Numbered from the stretch's first letter, positions 1 to 9,443 are shown. The stretch is 64,000 bases of DNA from Cellvibrio sp. KY-GH-1 (GCF_008806975.1 NZ_CP031728.1:1-64000); one strand, 5' to 3'. Numbers and translations: made by a program. Notes: generated from the letters alone by a model not told the origin.

Positions 1-45
1 GTCGTGGAAGCCTTGCGTCAGGGACGCATCGGGAGGGCATCCTGA
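1..45 (+). CDS. lapB: C-terminal end of a type I secretion ATPase/permease (partial)
   Basis: Only the last 14 codons are present, ending in TGA at 43-45. The tail reads VVEALRQGRI and resembles the C-terminus of LapB-type secretion ATPases. The stop codon overlaps the ATG of the downstream HlyD gene (TGATG), so the two are translationally coupled. A LapB-type ATPase is what the genes that follow would need. The identification rests on this short tail plus context, so it is probable but not proven. Confidence 0.55.
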   Translation, partial: VVEALRQGRIGRAS

Positions 46-1472
46 TGAAGAACGCTATCCAATCGCGCGATAAAATCTGGTTTGAAAAACTGGGTCGTGG
101 GTTAAATAAATTCGGAATTCCTGCGAGTAAAATTATTGATAAAGCCTATGCGCGTTGGTTGGACCCACTGCATGAGCAACCTAAAGACTGGGTGACCGAT
201 TCCGATTGGGCGCGTTTGCAACAGGAGCCAATAAAGGCGCGATTGCTATTGCGTGTCATTGCGTTAATTATTTTAATCCTGTTGGTGTGGGCTGCCTTTG
301 CGCCCTTGGACGAAGTAGCGCGCGGCGAAGGTAAGGTGATTCCCTCATCGCAACTGCAAGTGATCCAATCTTTTGATGGCGGTGTAGTACAAGAAGTTTT
401 GGTGCGTGAAGGGCAGGTGGTAAATAAAGGTGATTTGCTGTTGCGTATTGATCCCACGCGTTTTATTTCTACCTTCCGTGAAAATCGTGCGGAGTTTTTA
501 TCACTACAGGCTCGCGCGGCGCGTTTGCAGGCATTGACCGGTAATACTGCATTTACATTACCGGATGATTTGTCCAGTGAAGCGCCGGACATTGCGACCC
601 ATGAGCGCAATCTCTATGAATCCAATCGCAAAGAATTGGATGAGCAGATAACCATTGCGCGCAGTCAGTTGGATCAGCGTACTGAAGAGTTAAATGAAGT
701 TCGCGCGAAATTAACCCAGGCAACCCGGGCACTGGAATTAGCAACACAAGAATTAACTGTAACCAAACCCTTGTTAGCGAGTGGCGCTATATCGGAAGTA
801 GAAATTTTGCGTTTGGAAGGTGAGGTGGCAAATGCTAAAGGTGCGCGTGATCAAGCCGCCGCACAGGAGTCGCGCTTGATCTTGGCGATTGAAGAATCAC
901 AAGGAAAATTGCGCGAAACCGAATTGCAAGCCAGCAATAAATGGCGTGCCGAGCTATCAGAAGTGTTGAGTAAAATTGCCGCGCTGAGTGAAAGCAGTAC
1001 TGGCCTTGCCGACAAAATTAAATACGCTGAAATTCGCTCGCCAGTGCGCGGTACTGTGCAGCGTGTTTTCACCAATACCGTAGGTGGTGTAGTGCAGCCT
1101 GGGCATGAAGTGATTGAGATGGTTCCACTCGATGACGATTTATTGGTGGAAGCAAAAGTATCGCCTAAAGATATTGCTTTTTTGCACCCGGGGCAGGAAG
1201 CCATCGTGAAATTCACCGCCTACGATTTTGTGGTCTATGGCGGCTTGCGCGGTAAAGTGGAACACATCAGTCCCGATACGATTACCGACGAAAAAGAGCG
1301 CACGTTTTATATTGTGCGAGTGCGCACTGAACGCGCGGGCTTTGATCCAACACTGCCGATTATGCCGGGCATGATGACGCAAGTGGATATTCTTACGGGT
1401 AAGAAAACGGTATTGGCGTATCTGTTAAAACCTGTGTTACGCGCACAACAAAATGCGATGACTGAACGATGA
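45..1472 (+). CDS. lapC: HlyD-family type I secretion membrane fusion protein
   Basis: This is the periplasmic adaptor that would link an inner-membrane ABC exporter to an outer-membrane TolC-type channel. A cytoplasmic N-terminus of about 65 residues is followed by one membrane segment at about 66-86. A first lipoyl half-motif lies at about 110-136 and a long coiled-coil hairpin at about 140-320. The second lipoyl half is near 326-360, followed by a beta-barrel and C-terminal domain. The length of 475 aa is normal for the family. It overlaps the upstream ATPase by one base and the downstream LuxR gene by four bases, so the three are one operon. The LapA-type adhesin 0.9 kb downstream is the obvious cargo. 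No outer-membrane partner gene is in the window. The family call is secure; the lapC name rests on context. Confidence 0.9.
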   Translation: MKNAIQSRDKIWFEKLGRGLNKFGIPASKIIDKAYARWLDPLHEQPKDWVTDSDWARLQQEPIKARLLLRVIALIILILLVWAAFAPLDEVARGEGKVIPSSQLQVIQSFDGGVVQEVLVREGQVVNKGDLLLRIDPTRFISTFRENRAEFLSLQARAARLQALTGNTAFTLPDDLSSEAPDIATHERNLYESNRKELDEQITIARSQLDQRTEELNEVRAKLTQATRALELATQELTVTKPLLASGAISEVEILRLEGEVANAKGARDQAAAQESRLILAIEESQGKLRETELQASNKWRAELSEVLSKIAALSESSTGLADKIKYAEIRSPVRGTVQRVFTNTVGGVVQPGHEVIEMVPLDDDLLVEAKVSPKDIAFLHPGQEAIVKFTAYDFVVYGGLRGKVEHISPDTITDEKERTFYIVRVRTERAGFDPTLPIMPGMMTQVDILTGKKTVLAYLLKPVLRAQQNAMTER

Positions 1473-2086
1473 ATCAGCACCTGTTTATCGCGCCGGTAGA
1501 CATTCAATCACCGCGTTGGCAACAAGCATTTCCTTCGGCGTTAATTGCGACGGATGCGGCACAGTTGGCGCAGGCCGGTTGTGTGTGGATGCTGCTGCGC
1601 GATACTGATGATTTTGCGCAGCTCGAAACCCTGGCCAAGAGCGGAGTGAAAACTATCGCCATGACACTCGTGGAATCCGCCGAGCAGGCGCGGCTTGCGT
1701 TGGAAGTGGGCGCGAGTGGTTATGTGCATTACCTGGCTGCTCCGGTTGTGCTTGAGCAGGTGGCTCAAGTTGTGGCGGCGGGTGGTATGTGGCTGGGGGC
1801 GGATTTGATGCGGCAATTGGTATTGGCCACCGCGCGCTCCATTCCTGCTGTTCCCGCAAATGCGACTAGAGCTACTGTTAATGGTGCCAAAGTCGATTTA
1901 TCGCAGCTCACCAGCCGTGAACTTGCGGTTGCTGAATTGGTAGCGGCGGGCAAAACTAATAAAGAAGTTGCGCGTGAACTCGATATCACCGAGCGCACGG
2001 TGAAAGCCCATTTGGGTTCCGCGTTTGAGAAATTAAAAGTGCGTGATCGTCTCCACCTGGTCTTGGTGATGGCGGCCAAGACTTAA
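1469..2086 (+). CDS. LuxR-type transcriptional regulator with a degenerate receiver domain
   Basis: The protein has 205 aa. The C-terminal 60 residues are a clear LuxR/FixJ helix-turn-helix (LTSRELAVAELVAAGKTNKE, then ITERTVKAHLG). The N-terminal 120 residues have the alternating beta/alpha pattern of a response-regulator receiver, including a late GASGY turn. However, the paired acidic residues after strand 1 are absent, the strand-3 phospho-acceptor is not in its usual context, and the conserved lysine is replaced by histidine. Phosphorylation is therefore unlikely. The ATG overlaps the stop of the HlyD gene (ATGA), so it is co-expressed with the secretion genes. It may regulate the adhesin gene downstream; that is inference. 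Confidence 0.85.
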   Translation: MNQHLFIAPVDIQSPRWQQAFPSALIATDAAQLAQAGCVWMLLRDTDDFAQLETLAKSGVKTIAMTLVESAEQARLALEVGASGYVHYLAAPVVLEQVAQVVAAGGMWLGADLMRQLVLATARSIPAVPANATRATVNGAKVDLSQLTSRELAVAELVAAGKTNKEVARELDITERTVKAHLGSAFEKLKVRDRLHLVLVMAAKT

Positions 2087-2347
2087 TCGGCCTGCGTGTT
2101 GATCCTGCCAACAAACGCCTGATCCCGGTTTTCTGCTTTGAATTTGCTGACTCATTGACTTGGGCTTGGCACTTAAAGCACCTTTTTATCGAAACCCTTC
2201 TGCGTCCCGTCATTATTCTTCTAAAGCAATAAAAAAATTTCACTTATTGTCCTTTAGTCCAATGGCACAAGTTTCATCAGTAACTAGACTGCAAATCATA
2301 TCCTTATTGTGATTCGATTCACATTTCAATATGACCCGGAGTCAGTT
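2087..2347 (+). other. Non-coding leader upstream of the giant adhesin
   Basis: These 261 bases carry no convincing gene. They become AT-rich after about 2,220. The sequence before the ATG at 2,348 contains a plausible ribosome site (CCGGAG, about 2,336-2,341). No promoter with both good hexamers and no terminator was found, so the adhesin may have its own weak or regulated promoter or be read from the upstream operon. Confidence 0.4.
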
Positions 2348-5300
2348 ATGAGTAATGCCGTTGCGACAGTTGCGTTCCTACAGGGCCAAGCATGGGCTAA
2401 AGCGCCCGATGGTAGTTTGCGGCCGCTCTCTGTGGGCAGTGTACTGAATGACGATGAAACGCTGGTAACTGCCCAGGGCGCCCAAGTGCAACTGGATTTT
2501 GGTAATGGTGAGCCAGTGCTTGTGAACGGCGGACTTGAAGTTGCCATGAGCCGCGACTTCAGTAATGAGACTGCTACCGACGCCAATGAAGCTGTGCTGA
2601 ATGACGCCAGTGTGCAAGAGGCGTTGACGGTGTTGGAGCAGGGGGGTGACCTGTTGGATGAGTTGGAAGAAACCGCTGCAGGCAATAACGCTGGCGGAGG
2701 CTCTGACGGTACAAATAGTTTTGTCCAGTTAACTCGCGTGTTGGAACAAACCGATTCCCAGTCGTTTAGCTATCAATCGCCTTCCACAGCAACCACAACG
2801 GTGGATCAATCCGACGGTGATTACATCAATCACGCGCCTGAGGTAACCGATCAAACCTTATCGGGCAACGAAGATGAAATTATTTCCGGGCAGATAATTG
2901 CCTTGGATATCGAAGGCGATACCATCACCTATACCTTGGCTACAGCGCCTGCGAACGGCACTTTGTTGCTGGACTCAGCGACCGGTCAATTTACCTTCAC
3001 CCCCAATGTCAACTACAACGGGAATGATAGTTTTGTCGTAACCGTGACTGATAGTCGGGGCAATGCCAGCACCACGACTGTCAGCCTGAATATTGTTCCG
3101 GTAAACGATGCTCCAACTACCAATGATATAAATCTCACAACGGATGAAGACACGCCGGTTGTGGGTCAAGTAGTCGCGCAGGACATCGAAGGCGATACGT
3201 TGAGTTATAGCATTTCTGGTCAGCCTATTCATGGCACAGTAACGCTTGACCCTGTGACGGGCGGTTTTGTCTATACGCCTAATGCCAACTATAACGGCAG
3301 CGACAGCTTCGTGGTTACAGTGAGCGATGGCAATGGCGGCACGACTACCAGCCTGGTGACAATTGGCGTTATCCCGGTCAATGATGCGCCGGTCAGCAAC
3401 GACCAGAATTTGGTTACGGATGAAGACACACCGATCAGTGGTCAGGTAATCGCGAGCGATGTGGATGGCGATACGCTTGGCTATGCAGTTTCAGGCCAAC
3501 CTTCGAACGGTACTGTGACGTTGAACCCCGTTACAGGCGGTTTTGTCTATACGCCAAATGCCAACTACAACGGTAGCGACAGTTTTGTAGTGACCATCAG
3601 TGATGGTAAAGGCGGCACCACTACCAGCCTGATCACCATTGGCATTAACCCGGTGAATGATGCCCCGGTATCCAGCAATCAAAACCTTACCACCCCGGAA
3701 GATACCGCGCTGAATGGCCAAGTGGTCGCTAGTGATGTAGAGGGTGATGCGCTGATTTATACGGTTACCGGTCTGCCAACGAATGGTTCAGTAACCCTAG
3801 ATGTCGCTACTGGCAGCTTTGTTTATACGCCAAATGCCGATTACAACGGGAATGATAGTTTTGTCGTGACCATTGATGATGGCAATGGCGGTATTACTAC
3901 CAGCCTCATCAATATTGGCGTCATCCCTGTTAATGATGCGCCTGTCTCCAGCAACCTCAATCTGACAACACCCGAGGATACATCTGTATCGGGTCAGGTG
4001 AGTGCATCTGATATCGATGGTGATACCTTGTCCTTCGCGGTTGGCACCGCCCCAGCAAATGGCTCTGTAACGCTGAACGCTGCAACCGGGAGTTTTGTGT
4101 ACACCCCGAGTGCCAAGTTTAATGGCAGTGACAGCTTCGTGGTCACCATTAGCGATGGGAATGGCGGCACCACCACGAGTGTGGTGACTATTGGTGTAAC
4201 ACCCGTGAACGATGCTCCGGTGACCAGTAATCTAAGCCTTACGACCAATGAAAATACGCCGATTAATGGTGGTGTTAGCGCATCTGATCCGGATGGCGAT
4301 ACATTATCGTTCAGTGTATCGGGCAACCCGGCAAATGGCACCGTAGTACTGAATCCTTCTACCGGTACGTTTACCTACACTCCAGCGACTGGGTACAAAG
4401 GCAGCGACAGTTTTGTTGTCACTGTCAGTGATGGGAATGGCGGTATTGTCACCAGTACCGTAACAATTGGTGTTAGCGCCGTTAACAATGCTCCCAATGC
4501 TGCGGACGACACGGCGTCGACAAATGAAAGTACCGCGGTGACTATTGCTGTTCGCGGTAACGATGTTGATCCAGATGGCGATAGTCTGACTGTGACGGGC
4601 GTTACGCAAGGCGCTAATGGCTCGGTGGTGATTGATCCGATTACCAAAAATCCGATTTACACCCCCAACGCAGGCTTTACTGGTACTGACAGCTTTACTT
4701 ATACGGTCGACGATGGAAACGGCGGGACCGATACCGCCACCGTCACTGTGACTGTGAGCGCGATTGTTCCCCCAAATACTGCTCCAGTCGCCGCCGCCGA
4801 TAGCTTCACCGTCGCCGAAGGTGGCACTTTAACTGGTGCGGCTTACGATGTATTACTCAACGATACCGATGCTGACGGCGATTCATTAACTGCGGTATTG
4901 GTTAGCGGCCCGGCCAACGGCACTTTGGTGCTCAATGCCAACGGCACTTTCACGTATGTGCATAACGGCAGCGAGACCACTAGCGACAGCTTCACCTACA
5001 AAGTGAACGACGGCACCGTTGATGGCAACACCGTCACCGTAACTATCAATGTGGCCCCTGTAAACGATGCACCTGTTGCGGTTGATGATCTGGTATCGGT
5101 GAATGAAGACGACTCGGTGGTTGTTGCTGTTCGCACCAACGACACAGATGCCGAAGGCGGTAGCTTGGCCGTCTCCAGCGTCACTCAAGGGGCCAACGGT
5201 TCGGTAGTGATCGATGCGGTGACCGGCAACCCGATTTACACCCCGAATGCCGGCTTCAACGGCAGCGACAGCTTCACCTACACCATTACTGACGCGGGTG

Positions 5301-8300
5301 GTGCTACGGCAACCGCAACGGTGAATGTCACCGTTATCCCGCAAAACGATGCTCCAGTCGCCGTCGCCGATAGCTTCACCGTCGCCGAAGGTGGCACTTT
5401 GACTGGTGCGGCTTACGATGTATTACTCAACGATACCGATGCTGACGGCGATTCATTAACTGCGGTATTGGTTAGCGGCCCGGCCAACGGCACTTTGGTG
5501 CTCAATGCCAACGGCACTTTCACGTATGTGCATAACGGCAGCGAGACCACTAGCGACAGCTTCACCTACAAAGTGAACGACGGCACCGTTGATGGCAACA
5601 CGGTCACCGTAACTATCAATGTGACCCCGGTAAACGATGCACCTGTTGCGGTTGATGATCTGGTATCGGTGAATGAAGACGACTCGGTGGTTGTTGCTGT
5701 TCGCACCAACGACACAGATGCCGAAGGCGGTAGCTTGGCCGTCACTAGCGTCACGCAAGGGGCCAACGGCTCTGTTGTCATTGACGCGGTGACTGGCAAC
5801 CCGATTTACACTCCGAATGCCGGCTTCAACGGCAGCGACAGATTCACCTACACCATTACTGACGCCGGTGGTGCTACGGCAACCGCGACGGTGAATGTAA
5901 CGGTGAATCCGGTTGTGCCGACTAATCTGATTCCTGAAACCAATAATGTTAACACTACGGGCGATGAGGACACGCTGGTCACCATCAACCTTTCCGGTAC
6001 CGATAGCGATGGCACAGTCACTGGTTATCTCATCAAATCACTACCAGCCAATGGTGTCTTGTATGCCGACGCGGCTATGACCACCGTGATCGCTGTTGGT
6101 GATCTCGTGAGTGGTCCGGTTTACTTCAAGCCAGATACTAACTGGAATGGCAGCACCGGTTTCAGCTATGCGGCACGCGATAATGTAGGCGCGGAAGATT
6201 CAACGCCAGCCAATGTCACTATCACTGTTAACCCCGTTGCCGATGCTGCGGTGCTCGGCACAGGTACTGGTTCTGTAAAAGAAGACACTCCAGCGCAAAC
6301 ATCGGCAACGGGCACTCTCACCATTACTGATCCAGATGCCGGCGAAGCAGCATTTATTGCTCAAACCAACAGTGCGGGAACCTACGGCAGCTTCTCCATC
6401 AATGCAACTGGTGACTGGGTTTATAACCTGGATAACAGTAAATCCGCTGTTCAAGCGCTTAAAGAGGGCGAAACTAAAACTGAACAGTTCACCGTTGCCA
6501 GCCTTGATGGCACCACCACCACGGTAACGGTAACTGTAACTGGTACTAATGATGGTCCAGTAGCCGTTGCCGATACTGCAACGGTGAAGCAGGGTGATGT
6601 TTTAACGCTTACCCCTGCACAACTTATGATTAATGACTCTGATCTAGACGGCGATAGTTTGAGCGTCACGTCGGTCCAGGGGGCGGTAAATGGGACGGTC
6701 AATATCGTCGGGGGCGATATCGTCTTTACCCCTACGGCGGGGTATAGCGGCCCGGCATCATTTACTTACACCTTAAGCGATAGCCAGGGTGGTTCAAGCA
6801 CTGCCACAGTCACTATCACTGTATTACCGAATACTGCTCCAGATGCGGTTGACGACCCTACTGGACTAGCCGCCTATTCAGTTGCTTTTGGTGATTTATC
6901 CGCGACGGACAGCTGGAGCAACCTCGATAGCAAAGGGTTATCGGTAAATATCACCGGTTATACCGCGGGTGGGGTGGCAACATCGCTGTACTTGGGGACC
7001 GTCGACGGCAATGCTAATACGTTGGGCGTTCAGGGGACTCCACGATCCTTGGCTGAGGTTGCCAACCAGATTGAATACAACGTTGCTACCGGCACTTCAG
7101 AGTCAGTTGTCATGACGTTTAACGGCAACCTCAACCAAGCCAGTTTTGGTGTAAACCGCTTGTTTCCGGGGGAGAACGGCGGGGAAATAGGTAAGTGGGA
7201 GGCTTATTACAACGGTGTGTTAGTGGCTTCTAATACTTTCAGATTGCTAGGTTCCAGCGAAGCAGGAACCTTTTCAATAAATACTGGTAGCCTGGTGTTT
7301 AACAGCATTAAGTTCAGCGCGTTGCATACCAACAACTCTACTGGTGATGGCGGTGATTATTACCTGACCAGTTTTGCCGGCTCGGGCCCAGCGGCTATGA
7401 ATAGTAGTCTGACGGTTACCGCTGGTACCAGCAACACCATCAACGCATCCACCTTGTTGGCCAATGACACTGATGCCAATGGCGATACCTTAAGCATCAA
7501 CAGTGTTCAAGGTGCAGTGAATGGCACTGTGAGTCTGGTTGGCGGTAATGCCGTGTTTACGCCTGCTGCGGGCTATACCGGTCCTGCCAGCTTTACTTAT
7601 ACGGTCAGCGATGGTCATGGCGGTTCTGATACTGCCACCGTTAACTTGCTGGTGGAGCGTACTAATAGCGCGCCTATTGCCGTGGACAACAGCTCGATAG
7701 TAGCTACCAACAGCTCGGTCACCATCGCTACATCAACCTTGCTGTCAAACGATTCAGATCCGGATGGCGACACCTTTACCTTGGTGAGTGTGCAGGGGGC
7801 GGTAAATGGTAGCGTCAGTCTGGTAGGCGCAAACGTTATTTTCACGCCGACGAGCAACTACGAAGGCCCTGCCAGTTTCGCTTACACCATCCGCGACGCG
7901 CTGGGGGCAATCAGTACGGCAAATGTAAATATCAGTGTTGGTGCAGCGAGTGCACCCAGTGTAGTCGTCAGTCGCTCTCTGGTGGCTATTGCTCACGGCA
8001 CGGGTGGAACCAGTGTCAAGTTCCCAATTACTACCAAGTTGGTTGATACCGACGGCTCTGAGACCCTTTCAATTAAGATTAGCGGTGTGCCAACGGGGTT
8101 GACCTTTAATTCCGGTGTGAATTTGGGGGGAGGGGTATGGCAGTTTTCCGCGGCAGATTTACCCAACCTGACGCTAAATTTGCCGGGCAGCTATACCACC
8201 AACGCAACGCACCTCACCGTGCAAGTGACCTCAACAGAAAGTAGCGGTGGCTTTACCGCTGCTACGTCTTCCGTTGTGACCCTTAAAGCGGCTTATACCA

Positions 8301-8989
8301 CGGTGGATATCACCACTACTGAGTCAGGTAGTTATACCGGTAGTTCGGCGAATGAATACATCACGGGTGGCAACGGCAATAACACGATTAACGCTAACAA
8401 CGGAAACAATATTGTAAATGGCGGTGCCGGGGATGACACCCTGAGTGCTGGCTCGGGATCTGATGTGTTTTTTGGCGGTAGTGGTAACGACATTATTAAT
8501 TCGGACAGCGGTTCTGATCGCATTAGTGGCGGCTCTGGGAATGACACCCTGCAGGGCGGTAATGCGGGTGAAAACTTTGTCGATGTATTTGTTTGGTCAT
8601 TGGGTGACCAAGGTGTTGCGGGTACTCCTGCCGTGGATACCATCCAAAATTTTGCTACAGCGGCGGCCGGGAGCAACACTACCGGCGGTGATGTGTTGGA
8701 TCTGCGCGATTTATTGCAGGGTGAATCAGTAGGTGCTTCCAACGGTGCTGGCAACCTGGCGGATTACCTCCATTTTGAGGTTTCGGGTGGAAATACTATT
8801 ATTCATATCAGTCACACCGGTGGCTTCTCGGCTGATTCTCACTCAGTGGGCGCCAGCTATACCAGCGGTGCAGAAACCCAGCAAATTGTATTGAGTGGTG
8901 TGAATTTACAATCGCTTTACAGTGGTGCAACAACGGATCAACAAATTATTACCCAGTTGCTCAACAACAATAAGCTGATTACCGATTAG
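2348..8989 (+). CDS. Giant Lap-type RTX adhesin with LapG-cleavable retention module
   Basis: The protein has 2,213 aa when started at the ATG at 2,348, which has CCGGAG upstream. An in-frame GTG at 2,309 would add 13 residues not expected in the family. Residues 1-105 form a LapA-type retention module, followed by a TAAG dialanine site at residues 109-112 and a Gly/Ser-rich stretch. From about 158 to 1,990 there are tandem bacterial Ig/cadherin-like repeats (VNDAP starts, DG.GG.....V ends), interrupted at about 1,500-1,685 by a non-repeat domain. RTX nonapeptides (GGxGxDx) lie at about 2,005-2,080, and the last 130 residues match the VCA0849-type type I secretion domain. By analogy with LapA, the N-terminus would plug the outer-membrane pore until LapG cuts at TAAG. 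The secretion genes lie just upstream and lapG/lapD downstream. Confidence 0.92.
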   Translation: MSNAVATVAFLQGQAWAKAPDGSLRPLSVGSVLNDDETLVTAQGAQVQLDFGNGEPVLVNGGLEVAMSRDFSNETATDANEAVLNDASVQEALTVLEQGGDLLDELEETAAGNNAGGGSDGTNSFVQLTRVLEQTDSQSFSYQSPSTATTTVDQSDGDYINHAPEVTDQTLSGNEDEIISGQIIALDIEGDTITYTLATAPANGTLLLDSATGQFTFTPNVNYNGNDSFVVTVTDSRGNASTTTVSLNIVPVNDAPTTNDINLTTDEDTPVVGQVVAQDIEGDTLSYSISGQPIHGTVTLDPVTGGFVYTPNANYNGSDSFVVTVSDGNGGTTTSLVTIGVIPVNDAPVSNDQNLVTDEDTPISGQVIASDVDGDTLGYAVSGQPSNGTVTLNPVTGGFVYTPNANYNGSDSFVVTISDGKGGTTTSLITIGINPVNDAPVSSNQNLTTPEDTALNGQVVASDVEGDALIYTVTGLPTNGSVTLDVATGSFVYTPNADYNGNDSFVVTIDDGNGGITTSLINIGVIPVNDAPVSSNLNLTTPEDTSVSGQVSASDIDGDTLSFAVGTAPANGSVTLNAATGSFVYTPSAKFNGSDSFVVTISDGNGGTTTSVVTIGVTPVNDAPVTSNLSLTTNENTPINGGVSASDPDGDTLSFSVSGNPANGTVVLNPSTGTFTYTPATGYKGSDSFVVTVSDGNGGIVTSTVTIGVSAVNNAPNAADDTASTNESTAVTIAVRGNDVDPDGDSLTVTGVTQGANGSVVIDPITKNPIYTPNAGFTGTDSFTYTVDDGNGGTDTATVTVTVSAIVPPNTAPVAAADSFTVAEGGTLTGAAYDVLLNDTDADGDSLTAVLVSGPANGTLVLNANGTFTYVHNGSETTSDSFTYKVNDGTVDGNTVTVTINVAPVNDAPVAVDDLVSVNEDDSVVVAVRTNDTDAEGGSLAVSSVTQGANGSVVIDAVTGNPIYTPNAGFNGSDSFTYTITDAGGATATATVNVTVIPQNDAPVAVADSFTVAEGGTLTGAAYDVLLNDTDADGDSLTAVLVSGPANGTLVLNANGTFTYVHNGSETTSDSFTYKVNDGTVDGNTVTVTINVTPVNDAPVAVDDLVSVNEDDSVVVAVRTNDTDAEGGSLAVTSVTQGANGSVVIDAVTGNPIYTPNAGFNGSDRFTYTITDAGGATATATVNVTVNPVVPTNLIPETNNVNTTGDEDTLVTINLSGTDSDGTVTGYLIKSLPANGVLYADAAMTTVIAVGDLVSGPVYFKPDTNWNGSTGFSYAARDNVGAEDSTPANVTITVNPVADAAVLGTGTGSVKEDTPAQTSATGTLTITDPDAGEAAFIAQTNSAGTYGSFSINATGDWVYNLDNSKSAVQALKEGETKTEQFTVASLDGTTTTVTVTVTGTNDGPVAVADTATVKQGDVLTLTPAQLMINDSDLDGDSLSVTSVQGAVNGTVNIVGGDIVFTPTAGYSGPASFTYTLSDSQGGSSTATVTITVLPNTAPDAVDDPTGLAAYSVAFGDLSATDSWSNLDSKGLSVNITGYTAGGVATSLYLGTVDGNANTLGVQGTPRSLAEVANQIEYNVATGTSESVVMTFNGNLNQASFGVNRLFPGENGGEIGKWEAYYNGVLVASNTFRLLGSSEAGTFSINTGSLVFNSIKFSALHTNNSTGDGGDYYLTSFAGSGPAAMNSSLTVTAGTSNTINASTLLANDTDANGDTLSINSVQGAVNGTVSLVGGNAVFTPAAGYTGPASFTYTVSDGHGGSDTATVNLLVERTNSAPIAVDNSSIVATNSSVTIATSTLLSNDSDPDGDTFTLVSVQGAVNGSVSLVGANVIFTPTSNYEGPASFAYTIRDALGAISTANVNISVGAASAPSVVVSRSLVAIAHGTGGTSVKFPITTKLVDTDGSETLSIKISGVPTGLTFNSGVNLGGGVWQFSAADLPNLTLNLPGSYTTNATHLTVQVTSTESSGGFTAATSSVVTLKAAYTTVDITTTESGSYTGSSANEYITGGNGNNTINANNGNNIVNGGAGDDTLSAGSGSDVFFGGSGNDIINSDSGSDRISGGSGNDTLQGGNAGENFVDVFVWSLGDQGVAGTPAVDTIQNFATAAAGSNTTGGDVLDLRDLLQGESVGASNGAGNLADYLHFEVSGGNTIIHISHTGGFSADSHSVGASYTSGAETQQIVLSGVNLQSLYSGATTDQQIITQLLNNNKLITD
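2672..2683 (+). other. Predicted LapG cleavage site codons (TAAG)
   Basis: Codons ACC GCT GCA GGC encode Thr109-Ala110-Ala111-Gly112 of the adhesin. LapG proteases cut between the two alanines of a [T/A/P]AAG motif. In Pseudomonas fluorescens LapA the cut lies at almost the same distance from the N-terminus. The motif is followed by a Gly/Ser/Asn-rich flexible segment, as in known substrates. Confidence 0.85.
4781..5920 (+). repeat. Near-identical 570-bp tandem duplication inside the adhesin gene
   Basis: The sequence beginning GCTCCAGTCGCCG at 4,781 starts again at 5,351, giving a 570-bp (190-codon, two Ig-like domains) unit. Copies 4,781-5,350 and 5,351-5,920 differ at only scattered bases over most of their length and diverge near the end of the second copy. 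The period is a multiple of three, so frame is kept. This indicates a recent in-frame duplication or gene conversion. Confidence 0.9.
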
Positions 8990-9016
8990 TGGGGCAATAA
9001 ACTCATCTGCGAAATG

Positions 9017-9044
9017 AAAAATCCCGCTCAGTGCGGGATTTTTT
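9017..9044 (+). terminator. Rho-independent terminator after the adhesin gene
   Basis: The stem AAAATCCCGC / GCGGGATTTT has a five-base loop (TCAGT) and is followed by a T tract. It lies 28 bases after the adhesin stop. The ribosome site GGAG of the next gene follows immediately. Confidence 0.88.
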
Positions 9045-9056
9045 AATGGAGTATTT

Positions 9057-9386
9057 ATGTACGTAAAACGCAATCAACACGGCGACATCGTTTCAATCAG
9101 CAAACAGGCCGGTGCGGAATTCTCAGAAAAAATTGCCGATGATGCACAAGAGTTGCTGCAATTTTTTCAGCATGAGAAATCGGCAGAACAATTGGCGCTG
9201 GAACAGACTGACCAAACCATGGCGCGGGTATTGGAAGATGTGGTGAATTTGCTGGTAGAGCAAGGGGTGATTCGTTTTACCGATTTACCTGAAGCAGCGC
9301 AAAATAAGTTGCTCACACGGCGCGAATTGCGTGGTAAACGCCAGGGAATGAATTTGCTTGATGATGGTGATCATCTGCCATTGTGA
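9057..9386 (+). CDS. Small conserved protein of unknown function downstream of the adhesin
   Basis: The protein has 109 aa. The ATG at 9,057 is preceded by GGAG at a good distance. No signal peptide or membrane segment is visible; it looks cytoplasmic and rather acidic. It opens MYVKRNQHGDIV, typical of a family of small gammaproteobacterial proteins often named 'tryptophan synthase subunit beta-like'. That name is not supported, because no part of TrpB is present. The middle (residues about 45-85) could form a small winged-helix-like fold of alternating helices. It sits between two terminators and between the adhesin and the lapG-lapD operon, so a role connected with adhesion is possible but unproven. 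Confidence 0.8.
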   Translation: MYVKRNQHGDIVSISKQAGAEFSEKIADDAQELLQFFQHEKSAEQLALEQTDQTMARVLEDVVNLLVEQGVIRFTDLPEAAQNKLLTRRELRGKRQGMNLLDDGDHLPL

Positions 9387-9401
9387 TTGCTAATAGAAAC
9401 A

Positions 9402-9440
9402 AAAAATCCCGCCAATGGGGAACCCTTGGCGGGATTTTTC
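9402..9440. terminator. Bidirectional terminator between the small gene and lapD
   Basis: The 14-base stem AAAAATCCCGCCAA / TTGGCGGGATTTTT has a ten-base loop. It is flanked by A's on one side and T's on the other, so it can stop transcription from both the small gene (+) and lapD (-). Confidence 0.88.
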
Positions 9441-9443
9441 TAT

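Noticed and set aside
2160..2180. Sigma-54 promoter upstream of the adhesin (TTGGCAC)
   Set aside because: The spacing to the required GC element is wrong.
2309..2347. GTG start 39 bases before the adhesin ATG
   Set aside because: The ATG at 2,348 has a better ribosome site, and the sequence after it matches the N-terminus expected for Lap-type retention modules.
2820..8290. Repeated DNA as a CRISPR or satellite array
   Set aside because: The repeats are codon-phased Ig-domain units within one open frame; there are no short repeats with unique spacers.
9057..9386. Tryptophan synthase beta subunit
   Set aside because: The name is used for relatives, but the protein is 109 aa and lacks any TrpB motif or PLP lysine region.
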